Below, in pieces: positions 36,836 to 48,625 of a DNA stretch of 64,000 bases. The DNA lies in assembly GCA_021464245.1 (NCBI GenBank), contig JADCRB010000066.1, positions 1,959,548 through 2,023,547 on the forward strand, in the 5' to 3' direction. Position numbers and translations under genes: made by a program. The notes beneath the pieces were generated by a model. The model did no database searches. It was not told where the DNA came from and was given only the letters and a program-made list of their open reading frames with translations. Every line of letters starts with the position of its first letter. The first letter of the stretch is position 1. This DNA is from Carallia brachiata (lineage: Eukaryota; Streptophyta; Magnoliopsida; Malpighiales; Rhizophoraceae).

Positions 36836-38918
36836 TTGTGCGTGTGTTGCTTTAATTTATATAAATTCCTTAAAATATTAACTTTTTAATCTTTCCTTAC
36901 AATAAATTGTAAATTATATATAATATATAAATATATGGATACTTATATTTTATATAACATTACATTCTATATATTAATATTTTATATATAATATATCTAA
37001 ATATTTAATTTTTATATATTTATACTAAATACTAATTTTACCGATTCAACTCCAATTAAACCTATTTAATCTCGAATCTCTAGATTTTTCGATCCAATGA
37101 TTAGTGTGGTTCTTGCAACCTTGCATGGAATATATGAAATGCCTTTTGTTTTATTCAAGTGTCATTACTAGAGAAGATATTTAAAGATTTAGCTTTTTCA
37201 TAGAGTAGTTGTGGTTTTGCACAATATTTTTTTAGATGAAAGTTTAGCACTAGATTTTTCTTCTTCTTATTATTTTGAAAGACAGTTGCGGTTATTGTCT
37301 TAGGATTGTCTCTATTTGATGGTGGCTTACCGAAATTTATTGTTTAATTCTGGACCAAAAAAGAAAAAAAAAGAAAAAGTTTTAGTTTCCATCTATCCAT
37401 CACTTTTCATAATTCCTTCCATCTACAATGTAGATGGAATTTGATCTCAAGTATCACTAAATTACTAGAGACTCATTATTAGTCATCAATTTAGTTGAAT
37501 CAAATAGACCTTAGCTACATACGCTCTAGTTTCCGAGATCTCAAACGACCTTGTAATGAATCTCGTTGGGTCTGTCGTGATTTATTTTCTCGACATGTCC
37601 AGACGTAACAGCCCGTATCCTACTTTGGGTGCGCCCAGGCGCAATTCTCCTTAGTGAGTCTACAAGCTCTACCTTCGCTTACCCATTTTGGAAATCAAAT
37701 CAAACAGACCTTGCTCTGTGACTTATTGTCTTCAAAATAGGAAAAGGATTTTTTTAGAACATCATCCCATTTTTCAAAAATAAGAATCACCTTTCATCCA
37801 AAAGCAAAGCCTTAAATGTCATTTCTTATATCAGAACTTTTTAGGGTATTGAATATCACTTTGAAAACAATAGTAATATATTTGAAAAGCTGAAAATTTT
37901 AACTCAAATTTTATACATTGTCATTGGAAGAAACTTTTTTTTTTTTTAAAACTATTTTCTAATTACATAAAATGGAAAAGTAAGCATAATACCCAAAAAT
38001 ATCGGAAGGGAGAATTGCTTTGGTCACACTGCGTAATGGATTGATCCTCTATACCAAACTTATCAAAGAGGTCAGACATACATTTGGCTTTGCTGAATGC
38101 TTTGCCTGAAATTTAAACGCATGACTCTATAATTCGAACGAAATTTCCTAACTTTTAATTCAGTGAAGAAACTTTTTGACGCTAAGTCAAAACCAAATCT
38201 ACATTTTATGAGAAATTAAGAAGACTTGTATTTGAACTTGTAACCTCCTGGACTTGGACAGTTTTAATTTCTTGGTAAATCAGAAGCAAATGTACATACT
38301 TCTCCTTAGTCCCACAAATCCTAAGATAAGGCAAGATAGGGAAAGTTTATCAATACAATTGTAAGGGAGAGAAATAACTTGTACAGAATCAGATATTGAT
38401 ATTTGTTCAAAAAAAAAAAAAAAAGAATGAGATATTGACAGCATTAATTTGTATGTTAGCTACAACAATCACACGCAAATAGGACTGCGTGTACAATTAG
38501 ATCCACCTAGAAACTATCTGCTGAATCCACGCTAGCATCCGTGATTTAGCCCGAACAAAATTAAAATGTACGTTAACTACAAAGTGGATAAGTCAAATCC
38601 AAGGTCCACAACACAAATTAAGAAGGCTACAATAGCTAATATAACTTCAAGAAAATAAACCCATATATCTATACTTTTAAAATAGTTAAATTTGTTTACT
38701 AATTAATTTATTGCAGTTTCAATTAAAAGTGTTACGAGGCATCACACTTTCTTTGTCCACTAGTCATTTTAAGCGAGTGAATATTGTTAATCTTAAGCTT
38801 AGTCGGAGACCTATCTATACTTTTACTTCTATTGGTAATGTACATTAGGATATCTTAATACAGTAGGCAAGTTATTTAACTTGAAAAGAGTTCATATAAT
38901 CTGCTCCAAAAAAAAACA

Positions 38919-38938
38919 GAGAGAGAGAGAGAGAGAGA
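38919..38938. repeat. (GA)n microsatellite
   Basis: A run of AGAGAG of about 20 bp after a poly-A tract. Confidence 0.85.
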
Positions 38939-39494
38939 TCATATAATGGGTATCAACCAAAATGTGCCGATAATGTATGTTTGAGTTATTGAAAATTAAA
39001 ATTGAAATTTCACGTACATTTAGGACGGCAGGTTCTTGGTCCAGTAATTAAATTAAGAGTCTGGTTTTATGGACAAATAAACTAGACAAACGAGTTTTAA
39101 ATTTATAAAAACTATCCAAAATCACAAAAAGACAAAAGAAGTGAGCTAAAAACATAAATTTAAAACCTTTTCTATGTCAGATTGTTCAAATCATACATAA
39201 TTAAATCTCTAAGCGACTAAAAGAAGTCGACTTTCTGAAAATTGCACATTTGTTGGGAACCTGAGATTACATCTTACAACCCAAAAGGAAAATGTTACAT
39301 ATAGCTTAAGCTTGCATGGTTACGTCCAACAGGAAAATGTTGGAGTTAATTTCAAAGCTTAACTCCATTACAGCTCATAAATCGACATCATTTTTTGTAT
39401 TTCCTATGGCTTTTACGTTTATGTTTTATATCCATGCACTTAGAAATTTTTGCAATTGTCACAGGGAAGAATTTAATAAATAAAATTTTGTCGA

Positions 39495-39542
39495 CTTCCA
39501 TTTTATATCGGAGGTAAACTTCCATTTTATATCGGAGGTAAA
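39495..39542 (+). repeat. perfect 24-bp tandem duplication
   Basis: CTTCCATTTTATATCGGAGG plus TAAA occurs twice without a gap or mismatch (39495-39518 and 39519-39542). Confidence 0.9.
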
Positions 39543-40560
39543 ATAGTATGAATATGACCCGTATGAACTTATTCTTCTTAACTTATGGGACCAGTCCAAG
39601 GAATGACTGAGCGAATTGAGCTGAGATCACAAAGCACCAACCTATTTTTAAATAAAACCTTAGCTCTTATTAGGTTGATTTTTTATAATCTCCACAACAA
39701 TAGGCACCCTACAAGATATCTTCATTAATTGGCTCTTATTTGGTTGGACATTAGTGTTTTAAAGTTAGCATGCTTGAGTTAGAGTGATTGAATCAATTTT
39801 GAAATTAAATAGTGAACTGAATTTGTGTTTGTAACCTCTGTGGTTACATTAGTCAATGTAAGAGTATATTCTAATATTTTTAAAATTATGGAAAACAGAT
39901 CTAGTTAATACGCAAGTCTTCTAATACTCCTACAAAGAAAGGCTTTTTCCCTTGAGAATTGTTGGAAATCTATGTATGACAAGTTCTTATGCCTCACATG
40001 CATGTACAGGTACATTTTTTGATGTTTTTTTTTTTGTTTCTCTTATCGATAAAATTTTGCAGCCGGAGAAATTGTTCCCTCTAAATTGTCTCAACATGTA
40101 TTGGAAAAGTAACTAACTATTAACTTTTTGCAATCACATATTCACATGTATACTTTGAATAACAAAGAAAAATGAAGCAATAAGATATATATTTTTTTTA
40201 TTACTCTTTTTATCGACGTGATTGGAAAAAAATTAACAGTTAATTACTCTTTAAATGCATGTCAGAACAAAATCCTCCGACTCCCAATCCATGCCCTTTT
40301 CTTTTTACCACCAGGAAAACACAAGCTGATGAAAGTTCCTAAGATGGCGTGAATATAAATGTCAAAAGTAATTTCCTCCAGTTAATGTGTTATATGTCCT
40401 GTGTTTTTCTTTTGTCTTTTCATTTTCAATATAAAATTCTAGTGATTTGCCCATGAAACACCAATGCCGGCCATCACTACTTTGGTATACGTCTAGTCTT
40501 CCCAGGAATCTCTTGCTTATTTTTGTTGAGTGTTGAACTATAGTGCAGGACAAAGAACTA

Positions 40561-41988
40561 ATGAGAGGCCAGGCAGCTGAACTACCTATTATTATAGTTC
40601 ATAAGAAATTACCTAGGTTTGCTGTCCTCCTTGCCTTGCCTTTGCTCATAATCCTTCTCTACCGCTGCTGGAATCCAAATAGATTCGTCAGCTTTTTCGT
40701 CGTTCACAAGCATATTCCGGTCAACGAAATAACAGAACGGGCCGGCAATATTGAAGAGGCAGATTCTTGCTTGAACAGCTACATTTATGTTCATGATCTT
40801 CCGCCGCGGTTCAACGATGATGTGATCAGAAATTGCAGCTGGCTACTCAGGCCATGGTATGACTTGTGCCCATACCTGGAAAATTCAGGCCTTGGTCGTC
40901 AGGTTGAGGATCCTGATGGAGTTGTGTTGGAGAAAAGCTGGTTTCAGACTAACCAATTTGTTTTAGAAATTCTGTTTCGTAACAGAATGAAGAATTACAG
41001 GTGCTTGACTAATAATTCTTCATTGGCTTCTGCCATTTTCGTGCCATTCTACGCAGGCCTTGATGTTGGTCGATACCTTTGGACTCACAATGCATCAACC
41101 AGAGATGCATTGGGACTTGATATGGTCAAGTGGGTGGCACAAAGGCCTGAGTGGAAAAGAATGTGGGGTAGAGACCATTTCTTTGTCACCGGAAGGATTG
41201 CTTCGGATTTTCAGAGGCAATCTGATAATGATACGGATTGGGGAAGTAAGCTGTTGAATCTGCCTGAGGCCATTAACATGACCATTTTGTCAATTGAATC
41301 GACTTCCTGGGGCAACGAATTTGCAGTGCCATACCCCACTCATTTCCATCCTTCGCATGAGAGTGAGTCACTTCAATGGCAAAACAGGATGAGAACACGC
41401 GACAGGCGATACTTGTTCGCTTTCACAGGCGCTCCGCGACCGGGTAGGAATGATTCTATCCGGAATGAGATCATCGATCATTGCTTAGCTTCAGGGAGTA
41501 TTTGCAAGTTATTAGATTGCAGCTTTCCTGGAAGCAAGTGTGAGAACCCGATCGAGGTGTTCGGGGTGTTTCAGGACTCGATCTTTTGCTTGCAGCCTCC
41601 AGGGGATTCACCAACTAGGCGATCAACATTTGAATCCATTTTGGCAGGTTGCATTCCAGTGTTCTTCCATCCAGGCTCCGCTTATTCGCAATACGTTTGG
41701 TTCTTGCCGGAGAATTATTCAACATATTCTGTGTTCATACCGCAGAACTTGGTAAAAGAAGGGCAAATCAGAATCAATGAGACATTGCTTCAGGTTTCCA
41801 AGGAGGAGATGTTGGCTAAGAGAGAGGAGGTTATAAGGCTGATACCAAAGGTTATATATGCAGATTTCAGGTCCAAATCCCAGACTCTTGGAGATGCATT
41901 TGATATAGCTGTAAAAAGAGTCCTTGAAAGAGTAGAAAATGTGAGGAAAATGACACATAAAAGAGGGAATGATATCCTAGCCTCTTGA
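40561..41988 (+). CDS. GT47 glycosyltransferase, xyloglucan galactosyltransferase KATAMARI1/MUR3-like
   Basis: A 475-codon intronless gene of the plant GT47 clade (exostosin fold) that adds galactose or a related sugar to xyloglucan side chains in the Golgi. The start is the first ATG at 40561 (MRGQAAELP), followed by a single hydrophobic anchor at about residues 21-36 (VLLALPLLIILLY), as in type II Golgi proteins. The catalytic region begins near residue 74 with YIYVHDLPPRF. Later markers are AIFVPFYAGLDVGRY, RDHFFVTGRI, FAFTGAPRPG and the family's nucleotide-sugar motif PPGDSPTRRSTFESILAGC at about residues 346-364, followed by IPVFFHPGSAY. Several N-x-S/T sites are present. Intronless genes are common in this clade. 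Which xyloglucan position it uses (MUR3, XLT2 or other type) cannot be told. It looks intact. Confidence 0.93.
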   Translation: MRGQAAELPIIIVHKKLPRFAVLLALPLLIILLYRCWNPNRFVSFFVVHKHIPVNEITERAGNIEEADSCLNSYIYVHDLPPRFNDDVIRNCSWLLRPWYDLCPYLENSGLGRQVEDPDGVVLEKSWFQTNQFVLEILFRNRMKNYRCLTNNSSLASAIFVPFYAGLDVGRYLWTHNASTRDALGLDMVKWVAQRPEWKRMWGRDHFFVTGRIASDFQRQSDNDTDWGSKLLNLPEAINMTILSIESTSWGNEFAVPYPTHFHPSHESESLQWQNRMRTRDRRYLFAFTGAPRPGRNDSIRNEIIDHCLASGSICKLLDCSFPGSKCENPIEVFGVFQDSIFCLQPPGDSPTRRSTFESILAGCIPVFFHPGSAYSQYVWFLPENYSTYSVFIPQNLVKEGQIRINETLLQVSKEEMLAKREEVIRLIPKVIYADFRSKSQTLGDAFDIAVKRVLERVENVRKMTHKRGNDILAS

Positions 41989-42599
41989 ATTACCCTTGCA
42001 GCCAGTAAGGTATGTATCTTGCAACATGCAAGTGTAATATGCCCTCAACTAATGTTGATTAATTTTGTGATATGAGCTTGATTATATGGCTAAACCAAAA
42101 AATTATCCAGATAGTATTTACACTACAATAATCAGTGTATTTTGTCTAACTATAATTAAAAAAATGTGGACTGAAAAAATATTATTTTTTATTTGGCCAT
42201 AAATACTTACTGTTATAATATAATCCAACAATGTATCTTTTTTTATTAGCATTTTGTCCATGCCTGTAAAACAATGGCTAAGAATAATATGCTTTGGTAG
42301 GAACATCTTGATTCTAATTTTGTACTTGCAATTCTATACTATAAATCTTAGACTTGCCATGTCCAACATCCATTGGAAAAACAATATATTATAGACTACA
42401 TAGATCCCTGGATCAGATAAATTTGCAATAATGTGTTTGCTTGAAATATGGTTCGACTAGCGGCACTATCCATCAGGCTGCATAACCCAAAGCATAGGAA
42501 TTTTTATTGTTCAGGATGCAGAAGACATTTTTGTGACATTTCCGAAAATTTTTCAGCCCAATAATTGACAAATTCCAGAAGTTTTCTGGATCTACGCTC

Positions 42600-42642
42600 T
42601 TTCTTTCTTTCTTTCTTTCTTCTTTTTTTTTTTTTTTTTTTG
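42600..42642. repeat. (CTTT)n and poly-T tract
   Basis: CTTT units followed by about 18 T. Confidence 0.85.
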
Positions 42643-42721
42643 GTGCAAGATCAACACGCATTGTCCATTCAAATGGTCAATGGATATGGCCTGACAGCTT
42701 CTCATATGGGCTTTAATTTGC

Positions 42722-42769
42722 ATAATAATAATAATAATAATAATAATTATTATTATTATTATTATTATT
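42722..42769. repeat. (AAT)n-(ATT)n self-complementary microsatellite
   Basis: AAT repeats run straight into ATT repeats, so the tract is a perfect-looking palindrome able to fold on itself. Confidence 0.9.
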
Positions 42770-43482
42770 TAGTTATTAGCAGCTGGTACAACAATAAGTG
42801 CAAGAGAACGGCAAGAGTAAGGTCGGAAGTTGAAAGTAAAGCTTTAAACCATTTGGGCTAAGCCTGATCCTCTTTAACAAAAATGATTGGACGCAGAAAC
42901 ATGGTGCAATTGTGAACTGTGCAAGAGCCCAATACAAGCTTTAAACTAAAAGTGATTCCTTCTCTTGAAAGGCTTAGCCCGCTTCCCATTTTGGTAGCCC
43001 AAGTGTGCAACCCCATGATGGTTAATTTCCAAACCACTATCCATCCAAGATCGTCAGAACAAAATGGAAAACACGAACAAGGTAAAAAAGAAAAATAAGA
43101 TGCAGCGGCCTAACCATGTTGCGAAGGTTGTGTGCCTCCACGCCTTCCCTTAAGACAACTTGCCATCTTTTTAACAGATCTAAAAAAAACAAAGCAAAAG
43201 AAAAGGAAAACAAAATCCTTTGTAGGACAGTTGTGATAGTTGCAATTTAAAATTTTATACGATAAAAATTTTAAGTTTTATAAGTATTGAAAAAGTTCTT
43301 TTTGTTGTATAATTCCTATTCAAAAAATCTTCTAATAAAAGAAAAAATGAAGTCAAGCAACAGGCACAGCACCTGAAAAGCGACTAGGGACATATGTCCA
43401 CCTGGATAAAACTGCTAACTCTCAGTACATTTTACAATGCACATTTAAGAATCTTGTTACTTAGATTTAAAAATCGAGTGCA

Positions 43483-43685
43483 GTTTGGGATTCATACGTT
43501 AGTAGTCATACTTTGTGTACATATTGTGACAGTCTTATTCATTTCTGCAACAAACTTGATAAAATATGATATAAGAAATTAACACATTATTTTTTGTTGC
43601 AAAAATTATAAGTTTTGTCACAGAAATAAACAAACTCGTCATAATATGGATACCAAGTATGGCTACCAACGTATGGATCCCAAAC
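43483..43685. mobile_element. palindromic MITE with TTGCAAAAAT core
   Basis: The ends GTTTGGGATTCATACGTTAG and, inverted, GTTTGGGATCCATACGTTGG. The arms match over about 90 bp with some mismatches and meet around TTTTTTGTTGCAAAAATT. About 203 bp, no coding. Confidence 0.7.
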
Positions 43686-43689
43686 TTTT

Positions 43690-45185
43690 TCCTTAAAAAT
43701 ATCAAGTGTATAATAATTAATTTATTAATTTATACGATCAATTAATTAATTTTTATAATAAAAATTAATAAAAAAATTCATTTATTTTTATTATAAAAAT
43801 TGATCAACTAATTATATGAAATAATCAATCAATTATTATATATTTATTTTGTGTCTATATTTTTTTATATTTATCTAAATTTTCTTTTTAAAAATTGAAC
43901 TTTAATTTGACGCTTGTCAGAGTTCAGTTTTTTCTCTGATGCAGTTCAGCTGCATGCAATTCTTCCTATAACTTTCGCAACAAAAAGGATTCTTAAACAA
44001 AAGGGGGGAAAAGGAAGAAAAAGTGAGTGAAATCGAATCAAAGCCAAAGATATGACAAGGAAATGTTGAATGATTTCGAAATGGTCAAGAAGTCAATACA
44101 AAAACACCAAAATAAGTGCGCTGCCAAACGTTTGCAGCATTCACTTATTTGGGAACTTGGGTTCTCTTAACTTCCCCCAAAAAATTCAGCTTTTTATTGT
44201 TACTTATATGCAAGTCTTCGATTCCACTCAAATGCAATCTTTTAAATAAAACTCCATAAAGATGCAATAAGTTGCAGTGTGCTGCGCCGCCAATGCTCTG
44301 AGTAACGAGGGCTATGACCCATTAGCCTTGATGATGTGCTTCAGATAGGCCCTGGCCATGCAGCGTCGGTATGTTGTTAAGTAAGTAAATGGTTTGAAAA
44401 GTTATGTAAGGATGTGATAATAAATATAAAATTGATATATGAAAATTTAAATTATTAAATTATAAAAAAATATATTAAATTTTAAAAAATAAATAAATAA
44501 ATTATTAAATTAATTATATATTTTTTATATATTATTATAGATTACGGAAAAAATACCTCTATTGAGAATTATTGCCCGACATGTGCGTGAATGAGGTGAC
44601 AAACAATAAAAAATTAATAAGTTTGTAGAGGGAAAGAATAATGGAGGAGCGGGAAAAGCACATGAATGGGCGAGAATTAAATAATTGAAGGGGTAAAGTG
44701 GTAAATTGAAATCTTAAAAGTCAGGGGCAAAAAAATTATAGAATGAATGGGGAAAGACAAACAAACGGGGTAAAAGAGTAAATTGAGCCTCTAGAAAATG
44801 AAACCCTAAAAAATTGCTAAAGAAATCCTGAAGTATGGTAAAATATTTGATTTTCTCATTTATGGTCTATCATATTTTCAATTATTGTTAATAAATTTTT
44901 TTTTACATATTTTAAAGGAAAAAGCTACATAATATGCATAAAAGTAGTTAGAATGTTGACACCCAAAATTTAGATTATTAAATCGTAAAAAAATACTTAC
45001 TTGAAAAAAAAAAGAAAATAATTAAACTGTTAAATTAACTACAAATCGTTACGCATAACGCATGCCTATGTAATTTTAGTTTATTTTAAAATTTGAGCAA
45101 TGCATATAAGAATAAAACTAAAAATTCAAGATATGAAAATTAAAATTTAAAGATAAATATGATCATTCAATATTTTATAAAAGGA
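43690..45185. other. AT-rich spacer, no gene seen
   Basis: Includes AATTAATTAATT-rich inverted stretches (43710-43850) and low-complexity sequence; nothing identifiable. Confidence 0.35.
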
Positions 45186-45189
45186 AAAA

Positions 45190-45445
45190 GCTAAATGATT
45201 GTTTTCATAGGCGAAAAAATAGGGAGATGCATAAGAAATAAACGGGAGAGTCGATATATTGTAATTGACATCTTTATTTTTGCAACAAGCGGTTTAAATT
45301 TTGCAACACAAATTGAAAGTATTTTTCAACTATTTTTTTATTGCAAAAATTACAAGACTTGTTGCAAAAATAAAGCCACATGTCGCAATGCGTTGACTCC
45401 CCTATTTATTTTTTATGCGTCCATGTAATCACTTTCCTTCTTAGG
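45190..45445. mobile_element. palindromic MITE with TTGCAAAAAT core
   Basis: The arms share ATGCATAAGAAATAAACGGG / ATGC.TAAAAAATAAATAGGG, GACATCTTTATTTTTGCAAC and TTGAAAGTATTTTTCAACTA. The centre is near 45325. Same general family as 52663-52890 and 56792-57025. Confidence 0.65.
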
Positions 45446-45639
45446 TAGCTTCCGTAGTTATCATATACGAGGTGATAAAAAAATTTATACGACGTAGCAG
45501 AAGAGCTAAAAAAAAATTATACAACGTGTAACTAGCCATTAAAATATAATGGCTGGTTACACAGCGCATAATTATTCGATATTCTGAATTATGATCAACC
45601 ATGTATTCAATTATTGTTAATGACTTGTTTTTTTTACAT

Positions 45640-47975
45640 GGCAAATACCCATGGACAGATGGGTGTATGTATGTTGGAGAATGGTACAGAGGCAGAACAA
45701 AGGGGAAGGATAAATTTAGTTGGCCTTCTGGTGCTACCTATGAGATTTCAAGACAGGTTTTATGGATGGTAAGGGGACTTATGCGGGGTCTTCGGGTGAT
45801 ACTTACAGGGGTTCTTGGGTTATGAATTTGAAACATGGACAAGATACTCAGGGTTATTCCATTGGGGACTACTATGAAGGTGAATGGAGAAGACGGTTGC
45901 AAGATATGTGGGAGTTTGGAGTAGAGATCCTAATGTCCAAAAACAAACTTATTATCCTTCGGGGTCTGATTCGGAGAATGTGGATTGGGATCCAAGAGAA
46001 GTTTATTCGGTGGACTTGAAAGAGTGCACAATTTCTGCTGGTGAAATGGTATCTATTTTCCCATCACAGAAGATGTTGAATTGGACTGGGATTAATGATC
46101 AAGGGACTTTGAAGCCAATGAAAGGGAATGGATTTCATGGAAAGCCTAGGAGGAAGTCTGTGGATGGGAGGCTGAGTAATTATAGTTTGGCATCGATGGA
46201 CAGCAATGAGGTTTGCATTAGTGGTGGTGATGATGTTGATTGGGCAGATGGAGATGAAGGGATTGGGACTTTTGAGGGTGGAGAGTTGGATTCAACATTT
46301 AAGATTGATAACACAGCCCATGAAGAAGCGACAATATCTAAAGGGCATAAAAACTATAACCCCATGCTCAATCTCCAGCTGGGTATCAGGTACCATGATT
46401 CGGAAAATGCTTTTGTGTTTGCTCTGTTTCCCTTTAATGTCCTGCTGTGGATGAAGTGTTAACTATTTTGTTTGAACGCTTATATGAGTTGATCTTGCAT
46501 ACACGGCTTATGCGCTCTTTAAGTCACCTTGTATTCTTAGCAATGTTAGATATATTTCCCATATCGATGGGAATTAAATTTAAAATGTCAAAATCATTAC
46601 TTGATGGTCCATTTGTGTGGTTGATTGTTGTTTTCAATTGGTCTGTAAATGTTGTCCTCCTCCTCTGTATGAACTACTAAAATCTGTGAATAATGTGCTT
46701 TGCTATCTTTTGTGAGTTCTTATATGTTTCCTCATTCATCAAGAACCTTGAAAATCATTGTGCATCCACAATATTCTGGAAAAAAATGTTTTGAGTTTTG
46801 TATCAAACAGTCATTGATATCTTTTGTCTTACTCTTGCAACTCTATGGATTCACAGGCAATCGGTGGGAAGACTGGGTCCAGCTGTATCTCTGGATCCGA
46901 AGTCTTCAGCTTTTGACCCTAACACTGTGTTTGGGAGGGGGAAAAGTGAGGAGAGGGAGAGGAAAGTGAGAGGAATAAAGTAAATTATTGTGTTTAGAAA
47001 ATATTTGAAAAGTGGGAGAGAGGAAAGTTTCTAATTCCCCTAATTCTTCTTACCCCACCAAAACTAATCCTCTCAAAAATGGGAGGAAAATTGTTAGTTT
47101 TCATACTAAATTTATTAAAACTCAATTACCCTTACATAATTTAAAAATTATAATTTTACCTAAACAAAATATCTTAATAGAATTTATTATGAAGGATAAA
47201 ATTGTTATTTCAACACATTTTATATTCCTCTTCCCCATTTTCCACCATTTCCGAAACAAAAGAATTTATAATTTTCCTCCCTCCCATCACTTCTTTCCAA
47301 ACATAAGAGAGGATAAAAAATATTCTTTTTCTCTAATGATCCTCTCATCCACTTTCCTATTCCTCACTTTTTTCTCCCTCAAGAATTTTATCCAAACACA
47401 GTGTAAGGAAAAAGTTTGGACTAAGTTTCCGCCTGAAGGATAGAAGTACACTCCTCCTCACCAGTCTTGGGACTTCAGACAGAAGGATTATTGCCCTTCG
47501 GTTTTCAGGTGAGAGCCTGACATATTTCGTTTCACATTAGAGCCGCCCTTTCTTTTCTCAGCAATTCCATTGTTTCAATCGAACTAGTTTAGTTGCAAAA
47601 GGATGAAGCTATAGGAAGCTGTCTAAAGTCACTCCTCTGTCTAATCTATCTGGGACAGAATCATGAAGAATGATCTGCTGAATAGCATGTTTAGTGTTGT
47701 GGGCACTAGGCACTGTATGTCCTAGTAACGTCAAATGATAATCACGAGTCTATTTTGATCAGAACAGAGGTCTATGAGAATAATAAACTGTTGTAGCATG
47801 TTTAGTGATAAAGGCAATGCACATCAGACAGATGATTTCTGAGAAAAGTACTCGTACAGAGAAGAATAGGCCATTTCATATGAAATCATCATTTCTTGCT
47901 CAATTTCCCTATATATGGCTTGACCAGTAACCATAATTTTCTTTTTAGGACTCTCGGGAAATTGTTCAAAAGCAA
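45640..47975 (+). pseudogene. PIP5K: phosphatidylinositol-4-phosphate 5-kinase (MORN type) pseudogene, N-terminal part
   Basis: Plant type I/II PIP5Ks make PI(4,5)P2 at the plasma membrane and carry MORN repeats before the kinase domain. From 45640 the frame reads MORN units ([22 protein letters not shown]). A loss of about 4 bp near 45747 shifts the frame, after which [21 protein letters not shown] and YYEGEW follow. An in-frame-2 deletion near 45900 joins the third MORN unit to the last one (YVGVWSRDPN). The linker continues (DWDPREVYSVDLKECTIS, FPSQKMLNW, RRKSVDGRLSNYS, ISKGHKNYNPMLNLQLG) to a donor at 46389/46390. The next exon starts near 46856, is split at 46922 by a MITE, and resumes at 47404 with KEKVWTKFPPEG followed by TAG. 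A further exon start (TLGKLFK, about 47950) breaks into a GA repeat. The kinase domain is absent. Confidence 0.93.
46923..47403. mobile_element. Tourist-type (PIF/Harbinger) MITE inside a PIP5K exon
   Basis: The ends CACTGTGTTTGG and, inverted, CACTGTGTTTGG are perfect over 12 bp. The flanking TAA (46920-46922 and 47404-47406) is the 3-bp target duplication of this superfamily. Removing element plus one TAA restores an uninterrupted exon junction (DP then KEKVW), which fixes the borders exactly. 481 bp with purine-rich and pyrimidine-rich arms; the ORF at 47012-47443 is inside it and not a gene. Confidence 0.9.
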
Positions 47976-47982
47976 AAGCACC

Positions 47983-48022
47983 AAGTGAACGAGAGAGCGA
48001 GAGAGAGAGAGAGAAAGAGAGG
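47983..48022. repeat. GA-rich microsatellite
   Basis: A GAGAGA tract immediately after the last PIP5K remnant, marking the break in the gene. Confidence 0.8.
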
Positions 48023-48159
48023 AATAGCGACTTGCAGGGGGGAACATGAAGATAGCAGAACGGGCTTTTATTTTAGTTATATACCCTTTAATAATATAAT
48101 TGTTAGAGGGTTTACTACTTTTTTGAAAAAAAAAATTTAAGAATGAAAATTTCCAAAAA

Positions 48160-48365
48160 AGGAAAAAAATCTTGTGTGTTATGTCATTATGTTTTGTTAA
48201 TGTAACATCTGAATAAGATGATGTGACGTTAAAGAGATTGACACATATCAGATTTAATAATTAACTAATAAAAAACGTGCAAACAAAAAATAAAGGTAGT
48301 TGGTGAAATTTTTAAAAAAATTAAAGATAATGAGTGAAATTTGTATTTATTTTTTATTTATACTA
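48160..48365. repeat. fragment related to the outer flank of the 25330 element
   Basis: The stretch with GATGTGACGTTAAAGAG, CAGATTTAATAATTAACTAA and GATAATGAGTGAAATTTGTA resembles 25130-25310. Noncoding. Confidence 0.4.
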
Positions 48366-48482
48366 TATAAAATTTCATTTGATAATATATGGGCAGACTC
48401 ACTCATAAGAGCAGACTCACCATCCAAGTATCAAAGGGTTGAGAGTTGTTCTGCTACTAAATACTACGGTAATTGTAGAGTC

Positions 48483-48625
48483 TGAAACCCAACGTCAGCC
48501 ACAATCTTTTGCCACCCTTTTAGGGCCACCTAGCATTTTATCAAGGGAAGGCGCGAGCGCGAGGACTCAAACTAGGGTCATCAATGTAGAAACACGCTAA
48601 TTTATTACTAAACTATTACCTCGGA
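48483..48625 (-). mobile_element. SINE-like sequence
   Basis: The minus strand has an A-box-like GGTAATAGTTTAGTAATAA and a B-box-like AGTTTGAGTCCTC 40 bp further on, followed by GCGCTCGCGCCTTCCCTTGA, a layout typical of tRNA-derived SINEs. No clear poly(A) tail or target duplication is seen, so the call is tentative. Confidence 0.4.

Larger units (their letters stand above)
36300..40320. other. gene-poor 4-kb spacer
   Basis: Beyond the AKR 3' UTR I see no coding sequence or full transposon. It contains a TA microsatellite (36805-36831), a GA run (38921-38938), several poly-A/T runs and a 24-bp perfect direct duplication (39495-39542). A GC-richer patch at 37540-37680 (GGTGCGCCCAGGCGCAATTC) stands out but is not identified. 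Confidence 0.4.
41990..43480. other. spacer 3' of the GT47 gene
   Basis: No gene is seen. Contains a CTTT/T-rich run (about 42600-42642), an AAT/ATT run (42722-42768) and A-rich stretches. Confidence 0.4.

Noticed and set aside
45884..46462. 192-codon ORF as an independent protein
   Set aside because: It is the PIP5K linker exon, joined to out-of-frame MORN sequence and read into an intron.
47012..47443. 143-codon ORF as a gene
   Set aside because: Lies inside the Tourist-type MITE and runs into the PIP5K exon remnant.
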